Shown piece after piece: positions 42,469 to 51,238 of a DNA stretch of 64,000 nt. The notes under the pieces are model-generated. The model was not told the origin of the DNA. It searched no databases and saw only the letters and a list, made by a program, of their open reading frames with translations. A program made the position numbers and the translations under genes. The stretch is from the NCBI RefSeq assembly GCF_963664735.1, contig NZ_OY761553.1:2867303-2931302 (forward strand). Direction: 5' to 3'. The DNA is from an uncultured Cohaesibacter sp. (lineage in GTDB: Bacteria; Pseudomonadota; Alphaproteobacteria; Rhizobiales; Cohaesibacteraceae). The stretch's first letter is position 1. The number at the start of each line of letters is the position of its first letter.

Positions 42469-43809
42469 TCAGATTTTCAGCACCCCAAGACCGGAAAGCA
42501 GAATGAGCAGGATCGCGATTGGTGCGATGAAGCGCAGGATAAAGATCCAGCTCTTGGCCAGTAAGCCCGGCGCATTGTCCCCACAGACTTCCTTGAGCGC
42601 GCGCGGCGTAATCACCCAACCCACGAAGATGGCGATCAGGAAACCACCAATTGGCAAAATGAGGTTGGACGTCAGGAAATCCATCAGATCAAAGAAGTTC
42701 AAGCCAAAGATCTTGAAGTCCCCCCAGATACCCATCGCCAATGAGCAGGGAATGCCCAACAGGAAGGACAGAAAACCGGATGTCACCGTGATCTGCTTGC
42801 GCGAAAAGCCCTTGGTGGAGAAATAGGCAACCAACGGCTCAAGCAGGGAAATCGAGCTGGTGAGAGCTGCAATTGTCAGCAGCAGGAAGAACAGCGTTCC
42901 GAAGAAAATGCCGCCAGGCATCGACAAAAAGACCGCGGGCAGCGTGACAAAGGTCAACCCAGGGCCTGCACCCGGATCCATTCCGAAAGCAAAAACAGCA
43001 GGCAGAATCGCAAGACCAGCAAGAATAGCGACTGCCGTATCGAGGAATGTCACCTGCCAGGCAGATTTGCCAAGATTGGCTTCCTTGTCCAGATAGGAGC
43101 CATAGGTGAGAATGGCACCCATGCCCAACGACAGGGAGAAAAAGGCCTGTCCAAGCGCTGCCATAATGGTTCCACCAGTGATTTTGGAGAAATCCGGTGC
43201 AAGGAAAAATTCCAGCCCCTTTTCTGCTCCCGGCAAGGTAACTGCGCGAATGACCAGAGCTATGAGAATAAGGAACAGAATCGGCATCAGGATTTTGCCG
43301 GCCCGCTCGATACCGTTGGCAACGCCACCAAGTACGACAATGACAGTAAGTGTCACGAAAATGGCCTGATAAATGATCGGCTTGACCGGATCGGAGATGA
43401 AGCCGCCAAAGGCTTGCCCCAATGCGGCAGCATCCATTCCCGAGAAGGCGCCACTACCGAATTTGAAAATGTAATCGATGGTCCAGCCTGCGACAACACA
43501 ATAGAAGGACAGGATCATGAAGGCCGCAGCGATGCCCATATATCCGACGATGGAGAAGAATCCCGGCCCCAACTTTCTAAAGGCATTGATCGCGTCGGCC
43601 TGACTGGCCCGCCCGATCATGATTTCCGCCAACAAAACAGACAGGCCAATGGTGAAAACAAGGGCCAGATATATAATAATAAAGGCCGCTCCCCCGTTGT
43701 CTCCTGCCATGTAGGGGAACTTCCAGATATTTCCCAAACCAACAGCCGAACCCGCTGTTGCCATAATGAAGCCGAGGCGAGAGCCCCAGTGTTCTCGTTT
43801 GACACTCAT
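42469..43809 (-). CDS. sodium-dependent transporter (NSS/SNF family)
   Basis: Inner-membrane Na+-coupled symporter of 446 residues with about eleven to twelve helices, as in bacterial MhsT/TnaT proteins. It opens with REHWGSRLGFIMATAGSAVGLGNIWKFPYMAGDNGG (residues 5-40), the NSS TM1 signature with the unwound sodium site. Substrates of the family are amino acids such as tryptophan, leucine or tyrosine; I cannot choose. I start at ATG 43809 (GGGAAGA upstream); the frame is open to 43977, but the extension is basic, not family-like and has no ribosome site. It is followed by a terminator. Confidence 0.9.
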   Translation of the reverse strand: MSVKREHWGSRLGFIMATAGSAVGLGNIWKFPYMAGDNGGAAFIIIYLALVFTIGLSVLLAEIMIGRASQADAINAFRKLGPGFFSIVGYMGIAAAFMILSFYCVVAGWTIDYIFKFGSGAFSGMDAAALGQAFGGFISDPVKPIIYQAIFVTLTVIVVLGGVANGIERAGKILMPILFLILIALVIRAVTLPGAEKGLEFFLAPDFSKITGGTIMAALGQAFFSLSLGMGAILTYGSYLDKEANLGKSAWQVTFLDTAVAILAGLAILPAVFAFGMDPGAGPGLTFVTLPAVFLSMPGGIFFGTLFFLLLTIAALTSSISLLEPLVAYFSTKGFSRKQITVTSGFLSFLLGIPCSLAMGIWGDFKIFGLNFFDLMDFLTSNLILPIGGFLIAIFVGWVITPRALKEVCGDNAPGLLAKSWIFILRFIAPIAILLILLSGLGVLKI

Positions 43810-44221
43810 TGTTGATTTCTTCCCAATCGTTTTTTTGGATGGCCGCCATCTCCATGAATAGACGACCATCATCTCCATGCTGTCAGACACAGTCCACCGG
43901 TTATTCCTCCTGAAGATACCGGTGTCAGACGCTCCTCCGGTCTGTACATACAACACTATGCGTTGGCATAAATGCACTCATGCCAAGCATTGAGCCCCCA
44001 TTGACCAAAGTTGGACAAGTTTTCTGAATTGTTAAGACTTGACTAACAGCGCACACTATTTGCGCAAATGCTGCACAAAAGTCGATCAAAGAATCAATTA
44101 ATAATCAAAAACAGGCCCAAAAACGAAGTTTTCAAGCTATTTCCTCACTGACATATTCACAAATCATGCAAATCGTTCTGTTTTTTAGACAGTTGAGTAC
44201 CAAAAAAGCATCAAGTGCGCT
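43810..44221. other. intergenic region between TAXI permease and NSS transporter
   Basis: 412 bases, AT-rich on the left of the permease stop, without a gene. It must hold the NSS transporter promoter. I see no clear repeats or operator-like palindromes. Confidence 0.5.
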
Positions 44222-45239
44222 TTAGAAAAACGCGCGCCCGAAGACAATCAAGATGCCAGCCAACATCAACCCTAAGCGAACGGCGGGCCGGAACTTCGCG
44301 ATAAGACCATAGGAAATGGCAGCAAGGCCAATGCCCACCTGTACCGCCACAAGCAAGGCTGTAACCGGCTGGTGCGCCAGTTCGATCAGCTCAGGATTGG
44401 CGATCATGCCAAGAGGAATGATATAGAGCCCGATGCCGAGCGACATGGCCGAAACAGCAACCTTGAGCCAGTCTTCGCCTACCATGCCGGCCGCAATGAA
44501 CACCGCGCCACACACGGGTGGCGTTATGGTGGAGAGCAGCGCGAACCAGAACACAAACAAATGCGCCTGAAGAGGCTCAAGCCCAGACTGCACCAATGCA
44601 GGTCCGGCAACTGACACGCAGATCACATAGGCAGCGGTGGTGGGTACTTCCATGCCCAGAACAAGACAGGCCAGCGCCGTAAGTAGCAATGAAGGCCACA
44701 GCATGCCTGATGCACCGGACAGAATGAGCGAGGTGATTTTGACTCCCAAGCCGGTAACAGATAGCACGCCGATGATGATGGAGGCACACAGGATGATGGA
44801 GGCTATCATGGAGACCTGACGCGCGGCCGTGATAAATGCCATCTCGAAACGGCTAATGATCTGGATGGGGACCATCTTCAGACTGCCGTTAATGAACAAC
44901 AGCAGCGCACCCGCCATGATCGACAGGCTGGCAGCATATTGCGGTGTGTATTCGGCAACAAACATACCCCACAAGAGCACTGCAAAAGGCACCAGAAAGA
45001 AAGCCGATGTGATCAGAACATCTTTCATCGGCGGCTGATCTTCCTCGGCAATGCCAGACAATTCATATCGGGTGGCGTAGGCGTTGATGCCGATCCAGAC
45101 AGCAAAGAAATAGAGAATGGCAGGCGGAAGCGCTGCCATGATGATTGATGTATAGGGGGTGCCAGTCAGTTCAACCATGACGAAGGCGCCAGCCCCCATC
45201 AGCGGCGGCATGATCTGGCCTCCGGAGGACGCCACCGCT
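44222..45239 (-). pseudogene. C-terminal (DctM-like) part of frameshifted TAXI-TRAP permease
   Basis: About 339 codons of the large-permease half of a fused TAXI-type TRAP permease, from EAVASSGGQIMPPLMGAGAFVM through two helix blocks (LGMEVPTTAAYVICVSVAGPALVQ, LLSTITPPVCGAVFIAAG) to the end. It is in the frame one base off from the upstream part. Related proteins read GAITLPAM-RLGYP-RFAGAVEAAASTGGQIMPP without a break, so the junction AGAV/EAVASS is where the frame slips. The open frame on this side can be read from a start at 45274, but that would not look like a natural protein. See the N-terminal part. Confidence 0.75.
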
Positions 45240-46025
45240 TCAAACAGCACCCGCCAGACGCTTGGGGTAACCAAGGCGCGTCATAGCAGGAAGCGTGATT
45301 GCGCCCGTCGAGGCAACATTGGCACTGGCCGAGCCCGAAATCGAGCCAAAAAGGGCTGAAGAGACCACGGACACTTTTGCGCCACCACCGGTAAGGCGCC
45401 CAGCTGCGGCGGCGGCGACATTCATGAAGCCCTGACCGGCCTCGCCCGCATTCAACACCGCGCCAAAAATCACGAAGATGGAAACGACCGACACGGAAAC
45501 GCCGGTAAGGCTGCCCCAAAGCCCCCCTTCGGCAATCGTCAGGGTGCCGAGAAATGAGTTGAGCGGCATGGGAGAATGCCCGAACTCGCCGGGTATATAT
45601 TGCCCGAACAAACCATACATCAGCGCGATAAATGCAACGATTGGCAAGGGCCAGCCAATGGCGCGCCTTGCAGCCTCCAAGACCACCACGATGAGCGCGA
45701 TGGCCATGACAACCTGCCAGTTTCCTTCCAAAAAGCCATATTGATCAATCAAGTCAGAATGATTGAGAGCGATATAGAGGCAAGAAACGATACCGGCGGC
45801 AGCCAACAGCCAGCCAGATAGGCGGAAAAGTGTATTTTCTGTCCCTGCTCGCTTGCTGAAGATCAGAATCCAAGGCAGGGCGAGGGCCATATGCACGGGA
45901 CGAGAGACCAGATTGGAGGTCAGCCCGGAAAAGATCAGTCCAAGATGAAAGACCACGAGCACAATCGCCAAAGTGATGAGAATAAACCTTACAGGCAGGC
46001 TCTTGGATGGGGATGCTTGCATCAT
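45240..46025 (-). pseudogene. N-terminal part of frameshifted TAXI-TRAP permease
   Basis: 261 codons covering the DctQ-like helices and the first DctM helices of a TAXI-TRAP permease, ending AGAV then TGA at 45240-45242. On the minus strand the sequence is GCTGTTTGAAGCG where GCTGTTGAAGCG would continue in frame as AVEAV. A single extra T in a run at 45242-45244 therefore explains the split. It may be a real mutation, a sequencing or assembly error, or (less likely) programmed slippage. The gene follows the TAXI binding protein on the same strand, 115 bases downstream. Confidence 0.78.
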
Positions 46026-46091
46026 GGCTAGGCTCGTCTTTTCGTTTCTTATCGTTGAAGTGGTACCACGGCACCTTGGGGCAGGTATGAC

Positions 46092-46117
46092 AAGGCCGTG
46101 GCCAGGTCGACCACGGC
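46092..46117 (-). terminator. hairpin between TAXI binding protein and permease
   Basis: GCCGTGG pairs with CCACGGC around a nine-base loop. There is no long T-run; it may adjust the ratio of binding protein to permease. Confidence 0.45.
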
Positions 46118-46140
46118 TCTGTTCTTTTTGTCAGTCAGGC

Positions 46141-47097
46141 TTACATCTGGCTTTCGGTCAGCTCAAAACCAGCTTCCTTGTAATATTTCAAGGCACCGGG
46201 ATGCAGCTTGGTGGTGATATTGCTCATCAGGGCCTTGTTGACGCCCATCCACCATGGAGCGGTTTCGCTCATTTTGGCTTTCTGTTCCCAGAAGGTCTTG
46301 GTCAGCTCGTAAGCGGTCTTTTCATCCATGGCTGCGGTCGCATAGGCAACCACTGGCAAAGAGGTCGTATTGATATCGGCATCCTGCCCTGCATAGGTGC
46401 CAGCAGGTATGACAAGCTTTGCTCGCTTGGTTTTGGCAATCTGCTCATCGGACAGAGAGAGAATTGTCACATCAGTGGAGGCTGCGGCTTCAACAACATT
46501 TGGCGCCGGATAGGAACCGGAGGTCACGAATCCATCGATTTGGCCATTCTTGAGGGCTGGAACCGCATTGGACAGTTCGACCTGAGCCAGATCAACTTTG
46601 CCTTCCAGACCGAAGAGTTTAAGATATTTCTCGCCTTCCTCGGCACCGAAGGAGCCTTTGCCAAGCAGGATAGACTTGCCTTCCATGCCAGCAAAATCGG
46701 TGATGCCGCTATTCTTGGAAACAACGAAATGCATGGTCAGGCTGGGGATGGGAAATAGCGCGCGAATATCTGCGAATTTCGGGCTGGTCTTGCCTTCAAA
46801 TGCGCCTTTACCAGCCTGAGCCAGACCGACAAGAGCCGGAGGCGTGGTGAAAACATAATCCGCGCCACGACCACGAACTTCCATCACATTCTGAACAGAC
46901 CCCTGGCTTTCTTCTACGGTCACGATGATGTCGCCGTTTGTGCCAGCCTTGATTGCTTCGGAGATCTGCACACCCATTTGATAGTAGGATGAGGACGTTT
47001 TTGCCGATTTGTAAGTGACACGCGTTTCAGCCTGAGCCAGCCCTGTAGTTGCCAGCACGGCAACAGCCGCCATAAGAGTTCCACCCCATTTGAGCAT
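46141..47097 (-). CDS. TAXI-family TRAP solute-binding protein
   Basis: Periplasmic binding protein of 318 residues. The signal peptide is about 22 residues ending GLAQA, followed by ETRVTYKSAKTSSSYYQMGVQISEAIKAGTNGDI. This fits the TAXI family, whose members bind C4- and C5-dicarboxylates or amino acids; the substrate is unknown. The end is typical, LHPGALKYYKEAGFEL. ATG 47097 follows GGAGGAAAT; the frame is open to 47217 but lacks a signal peptide there. It is paired with the frameshifted permease, so transport by this system is doubtful unless the frameshift is an artefact. Confidence 0.9.
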   Translation of the reverse strand: MLKWGGTLMAAVAVLATTGLAQAETRVTYKSAKTSSSYYQMGVQISEAIKAGTNGDIIVTVEESQGSVQNVMEVRGRGADYVFTTPPALVGLAQAGKGAFEGKTSPKFADIRALFPIPSLTMHFVVSKNSGITDFAGMEGKSILLGKGSFGAEEGEKYLKLFGLEGKVDLAQVELSNAVPALKNGQIDGFVTSGSYPAPNVVEAAASTDVTILSLSDEQIAKTKRAKLVIPAGTYAGQDADINTTSLPVVAYATAAMDEKTAYELTKTFWEQKAKMSETAPWWMGVNKALMSNITTKLHPGALKYYKEAGFELTESQM

Positions 47098-47272
47098 TGT
47101 ATTTCCTCCAGTTTTCGGAAAATCCTGTTTTTGTTGGCCCCACACTAGCCAAATTTGCCGCAGCTGCAAGAAAAAGCGGAAAGGAAACGCAATTTTTGAC
47201 AAGGATTTCTTCGTCAAAAGCTCATATTCGACATCATTGTCTAATTTTTAAGCAAGAAATTCTCGTTCAGCT

Positions 47273-48481
47273 CTATTGCGCGTCAGGATTTCCAGATCTT
47301 GCAGGCGGTGCAAGGTTCGGTGCCAACACAATGATCAGCATGGCAAGCCCCGACAGCAACAGAAACGCCCATCTGATGGACAAGGTGTCGGCCAGAAAGC
47401 CGATCGCGACCGGTCCAACCAGCCCCCCGCCATAACCGAAGGTCGCCACTGCGGCAATCGCGGGCCCCGGCGACATGGTGTCATCATTGGAAGCCCGGGA
47501 AAAGGCCAGCGGCACGACAAAGGCATAGCCGAGCCCCATCATGGCAAACCCAATGAAAATGGCGGGCGGATTCGCAACGGATATCGCGAGCAAAGATCCG
47601 CTTGTTGCCAGAAGGCCGCTCAGTCTCGCAGCTTTTACAGCCCCCAGCCGCGCAATGACAAAATCGCCAGAAAGGCGCATGACCACCATAGCAACGGAGA
47701 AACAGGTATATCCGAGAGCCGCTGTGCCCTCATTTGTTTGAGCAACCTGAACAAGGAAAATGGCCCCCCAATCACCCATTGCTCCTTCGCCCAGCCCGGC
47801 GCACAGCCCCATCAGTCCCACAAAGGCCAAAGCGCCTTTTGGCAACACAAACAACGGCTGCTTTGTCCCAGGTTTGCGCTCCATTTTTGGTGAGGACCAG
47901 GCGATAAAGCCAAATGGCAACGCAAGCAACAGCACGATGGCATCGCCAATCAGGAAATGCAGTGTCGGGCTCAGAGAAAGATGCACGGCCAAATAGCCGG
48001 TTGCGGCCCCAAAGCCCGACCCGAAACTCCACATGGCGTGAAAAGAAGACATGATGGGCTTACCTTTGGCCTTTTCCACCTCACCAGCCCATGCATTCAT
48101 GGCTACATCCATGGCGCCATGGGTTGCCCCGAACAAGAACAGAGCAATGCCCAAAAGCCAAACGTTGGGTGCAAAAGCCAGCCCAGCCAGAGCTACGCTA
48201 TAAAGCAGCGCAACGACTTTGGTAACTTCTGCGCTACCATGACGTTCGATAAGACGCCCCGTGGTCGGAAACGCGGTTATTGCTCCGGCACACATGCACA
48301 ATAGAAGGAGGCCAAGCATCGATTCACTAAGCTGATGCATCTGAGCGATGGCGGGGACACGCGACGCCCACATCCCAAAAAAAACGCCATTGAGGATGAA
48401 CATCGCCGAAACAGCTCGCCGAGGTGTTCTGATTCCGCGCCACGGAAGGGGGGCTCCTGCAAAGCTTGGTTGATTAGGCAT
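47273..48481 (-). CDS. MFS transporter
   Basis: Inner-membrane major facilitator of 402 residues with about twelve helices. The early part, FILNGVFFGMWASRVPAIAQMHQLSESMLGLLLLCM (about 28-63), and GATHGAMDVAMNAWAGEVE are typical of YbjJ-like MFS permeases, often linked to sugar or sugar-derivative export. ATG 48481 overlaps the stop of the DeoR gene by eight bases, so the two are co-translated. Substrate unknown; the DeoR partner hints at a phosphorylated sugar. Confidence 0.85.
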   Translation of the reverse strand: MPNQPSFAGAPLPWRGIRTPRRAVSAMFILNGVFFGMWASRVPAIAQMHQLSESMLGLLLLCMCAGAITAFPTTGRLIERHGSAEVTKVVALLYSVALAGLAFAPNVWLLGIALFLFGATHGAMDVAMNAWAGEVEKAKGKPIMSSFHAMWSFGSGFGAATGYLAVHLSLSPTLHFLIGDAIVLLLALPFGFIAWSSPKMERKPGTKQPLFVLPKGALAFVGLMGLCAGLGEGAMGDWGAIFLVQVAQTNEGTAALGYTCFSVAMVVMRLSGDFVIARLGAVKAARLSGLLATSGSLLAISVANPPAIFIGFAMMGLGYAFVVPLAFSRASNDDTMSPGPAIAAVATFGYGGGLVGPVAIGFLADTLSIRWAFLLLSGLAMLIIVLAPNLAPPARSGNPDAQ

Positions 48482-49238
48482 ATATGATCTCCGCACCGGC
48501 CTGTTGAAATGGCAGCATCGAACTTTCATCGGCGTCTGTTACAATGCTTGAGATACCCTCGGCACGCATGATGCGGTGTCGGGCTCTTTGACCTATCTTT
48601 TCCTTAGAACAAACCAGAATGGTGTCGTTGGCAGCCGCAACCAACGCCCGCGTCATGGATGCTTCATCACCATGATCCATACTCAGACCAAAATCACTGT
48701 CCAGACCGCAGATGCCCGGAAAGGCCAAATCTGCGGCAAGATTTTCCAATGCCGCTTCCGCCTCATGGCCAACGGCACAGCCACCCCATGGACTGAGCCT
48801 GCCACCGATAAGCTGGGTAGCGATCCCTTTTTCCAGCATAATCGAGCCTATTGCCGGTGACGGCGTAATGACAAACAGATTGTCGAGCGGTTCCAGCAAA
48901 TCGGCCAGATGTGTCAAGGTCGTGCCGCCACCCAAAATGATGGTCATTCCCTGTTTGATCAAAGGCAGAGCAGCCCTGACAATTGATGAATAGTCGCCGC
49001 ACCTACCGACTTGCCTTTCGGTAAAGCGAGATGAATGGGAGCGGACAGGAATAGCTCCACCTCGAACGCGCTGCACAAGCCCTCTGTCTTCAAGAGCCAA
49101 GAGGTCTCTGCGAATGGTATCAAGAGAAATACCGAATTCATTCGCCAGATCCATCGCGACCAACTGTACGCCACTCTTGAGACGCGTTTTCAGCAAATCT
49201 TGCCGCACCAGCGGGTTATTGAGAGTCAAGTCCGGCAT
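48474..49238 (-). CDS. DeoR-family transcriptional regulator
   Basis: Predicted 254-residue repressor. The N-terminal helix-turn-helix is VAMDLANEFGISLDTIRRDLLALEDRGLVQRVRGGAI; the C-terminal sugar-phosphate sensor has the ISOCOT-like GGTTLTHLADLL motif. ATG 49238 begins 12 residues before the helix-turn-helix region as in relatives, though its ribosome site is weak; the frame is open to 49325. It is co-transcribed with the MFS gene. Tandem GCATCAAAAC repeats upstream are a likely autoregulatory operator. Confidence 0.88.
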   Translation of the reverse strand: MPDLTLNNPLVRQDLLKTRLKSGVQLVAMDLANEFGISLDTIRRDLLALEDRGLVQRVRGGAIPVRSHSSRFTERQVGRCGDYSSIVRAALPLIKQGMTIILGGGTTLTHLADLLEPLDNLFVITPSPAIGSIMLEKGIATQLIGGRLSPWGGCAVGHEAEAALENLAADLAFPGICGLDSDFGLSMDHGDEASMTRALVAAANDTILVCSKEKIGQRARHRIMRAEGISSIVTDADESSMLPFQQAGAEIIYA

Positions 49239-49308
49239 AACTGATCTACTGCTCGATTTCGTCAAGAAAGGGAAATACTCATAGAACTGCAAAAACACGC
49301 ACAAAAAT

Positions 49309-49338
49309 GCATCAAAACGCATCAAAACGCATCAAATT
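49309..49338. repeat. three tandem GCATCAAAAC repeats, likely DeoR operator
   Basis: GCATCAAAAC occurs at 49309-49318 and 49319-49328, with GCATCAAATT at 49329-49338. The ten-base period puts all copies on one face of the helix; DeoR-family proteins commonly bind such direct repeats. Confidence 0.7.
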
Positions 49339-49384
49339 GCAATACGGCAATATGGGGTGCGGCAAAGCTGAGTCACAAGAAAAA

Positions 49385-49400
49385 AGGTGCTTACGCACCT
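49385..49400 (-). terminator. intrinsic terminator of the YCII-like gene
   Basis: On the minus strand AGGTGC and GCACCT pair around GTAA, followed by TTTTTT. It lies 58 bases past the stop. Confidence 0.8.
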
Positions 49401-49457
49401 ATTTTCTAATCAACCAACTTAATTGAAAGCCAAGTCAACTCTTCACGTCTGCTTTGA

Positions 49458-49781
49458 TTAATCCAGGTCCATATCCACGACCTCAGAAATCATCACATAT
49501 CCATTTTTCAAAATCGGCCAGCTTTTGGCCAACTCGATAGCTTCAGAAGCATTTTTTGCCTGAATTTCGGCAAAAGCAGAAAGGGTTTCGCCCGGCGGAA
49601 CTTCCTGCACGTCATCAGCCGTCACTATTAATGATTGCTTCAACACGCTTCCTGGATTGACAACGTATTTCTCAAAGGACTCGCCCCAAGCCTTGAGCAT
49701 TGCCAACTCTTTTTCTCCCTCTTCAAAAGTCTGAGGAAGAGTATTTGAATGAAAAAACAAATTGAATTTTTTCACTTTCAT
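49458..49781 (-). CDS. YCII-related / dimeric alpha-beta barrel protein
   Basis: Predicted 107-residue soluble protein. The sequence layout (strand MKVKKFNLFFHS, a helix with EKELAMLKAWGESFEK, then SLIVTADDVQEVPPGETLSAFAEIQAKNASEAIELAKSWPIL and a closing strand YVMISEVVDM) fits the YCII-related (DGPF) alpha-beta barrel fold. These proteins bind small molecules or act as simple enzymes, without a general function. ATG 49781 has AAGGAGA unusually close. It is divergent from the oxidoreductase gene at 49913 and may share its promoter region. Confidence 0.65.
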   Translation of the reverse strand: MKVKKFNLFFHSNTLPQTFEEGEKELAMLKAWGESFEKYVVNPGSVLKQSLIVTADDVQEVPPGETLSAFAEIQAKNASEAIELAKSWPILKNGYVMISEVVDMDLD

Positions 49782-49912
49782 TCTCCTTGATGTTGCCCGC
49801 TTACCATTATGTAGGAACAATTCATGGAGATTCCGAGCAAAATTATGCCTTTTTTTCTTTTGAAATATACATATCAACTGCTAGATTTATTTAAGAAACA
49901 CGGGAGACAAAA

Positions 49913-50899
49913 ATGATACGCTGGGGCATCTTAGGAACTGCGAAAATTGCAAGAGAACAACTGGTTCCGGCAATTCAAGCGTCTAGAAATGGAACTTTGC
50001 AGGCGGTAGCTAGTCGTAGTCAGCAAAGTGCTGACGCCTTCGCCGAGAGATTTGGAATTCCTCTGGCCTTTGGCAGTTATGAAGCAATGCTCGCCAGTGA
50101 AGACATAGACGCCATCTATATTCCCCTGCCAACCTCTCAACATGTGGAATGGACCAAGCGCTGTCTCGAAGCGGGAAAGCATGTGCTTTCAGAAAAACCA
50201 ATATCGTTGCATGCCAAGGAAATTGATGAGCTGATCGAAGCGCGTGACAAAAGCGGTCTGGTTGCAACAGAAGCCTTTATGGTCACCTATCACCCGCAAT
50301 GGCAGTTAGTGCGCTCTTTGCTCGCCGAAGGTGCTATTGGAACGCTGCGCCATATTCAGGGGGCCTTCTCCTACTATAATGTTGACCCGGACAATATGCG
50401 CAACAAGGTTGATCTGGGGGGCGGCGGATTGCCAGACATCGGGGTTTATCCAACCGTAACCGCACGCTATGCAACCGGCATGAATCCTGTTCGCGCCAGA
50501 GCATCCATCGTGAGAGATCCCAATTTCGGGACTGATATCTATGCCAACTGTCAGTATGACTTCGGTAGCTTTGACATGACCTTTTATTGCTCGACCCAAA
50601 TGGCCCTAAGGCAGAGCATGACATTCCATGGCGATAAAGGCCTGATTGAAGTCACCGCTCCTTTCAATGCGCAGAACTATGATGCTGTTAACGTCAATCT
50701 TTACAATCACAATCATAGCGAAATGAAAAGGTGGGCTTTTCAGGGTGCCATGCAGTATCAGCTGGAAGTGGAAGCCATTGGAGACAAGATCAAGGGGCAG
50801 GACGCAACGATCTTTACTCTGGAGGATTCCAGAGCGAACCAGGCCGCAATCGATGCCCTTTATGCCGCAGATTTGAGTGATGGTTGGGTGGACGTGTGA
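49913..50899 (+). CDS. Gfo/Idh/MocA-family NAD(P)-dependent oxidoreductase
   Basis: Predicted 328-residue dehydrogenase. The Rossmann start is WGILGTAKIAREQLVPAI; the family catalytic block is KHVLSEKPI with the active-site lysine (EKP motif). The C-terminal domain carries GGGGLPDIGVYPTVTARYA with the usual conserved tyrosine. It oxidises or reduces a sugar, inositol or a related cyclic substrate; which one is unclear. It begins with GGGAGAC upstream and is divergent from the YCII-like gene, and ends at a hairpin terminator. Confidence 0.85.
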   Translation: MIRWGILGTAKIAREQLVPAIQASRNGTLQAVASRSQQSADAFAERFGIPLAFGSYEAMLASEDIDAIYIPLPTSQHVEWTKRCLEAGKHVLSEKPISLHAKEIDELIEARDKSGLVATEAFMVTYHPQWQLVRSLLAEGAIGTLRHIQGAFSYYNVDPDNMRNKVDLGGGGLPDIGVYPTVTARYATGMNPVRARASIVRDPNFGTDIYANCQYDFGSFDMTFYCSTQMALRQSMTFHGDKGLIEVTAPFNAQNYDAVNVNLYNHNHSEMKRWAFQGAMQYQLEVEAIGDKIKGQDATIFTLEDSRANQAAIDALYAADLSDGWVDV

Positions 50900-51238
50900 C
50901 GCGGTTCGTTCATCAAAATAATGGCAAAATCAGCGAGAAAGTCGGGGGCTTATAGCCCCCATTTATTTTCAGTCCGAGCTGCGTTGCAAGACTTCAGCGA
51001 TGAAGGCTGCGCTTCGCCGCCTTCTTATATTGAGCTACAGCCTCTTTTCAGCCTCCAGCAAGTCTTTCAGCAAATGTTCCCACGAACAGCCATGTCCGCA
51101 CGCTTCTGTTGATGGTCCATCGGTGCCGCTCTATCAATCCGGGCTGGAACTAACCGGTAAAGCACGCCTATAATGGCCCCACCAAAGTTTGCCTTTCTGA
51201 CGCGCCTAATAACCTTCGCCATTTGATGAGTAGACACC
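50900..51238 (+). other. intergenic region before the sensor kinase gene
   Basis: 339 bases without a gene. A terminator, GGGGGCT (50944-50950)/AGCCCCC (50954-50960) then ATTTATTTTC, closes the oxidoreductase transcript. The rest should hold the kinase promoter; no clear site is seen. Confidence 0.6.
50944..50970 (+). terminator. intrinsic terminator of the oxidoreductase gene
   Basis: GGGGGCT and AGCCCCC pair around TAT, then an AT-rich T-run follows. Confidence 0.8.

Noticed and set aside
44222-45274. Independent short permease gene starting at 45274
   Set aside because: Its first residues (MVTPSVWRVLF) do not fit the family, whereas the continuous reading across a one-base slip does.
49309-49338. 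CRISPR-like repeat
   Set aside because: The repeat unit is only ten bases, without spacers and without cas genes; it fits a regulator operator.
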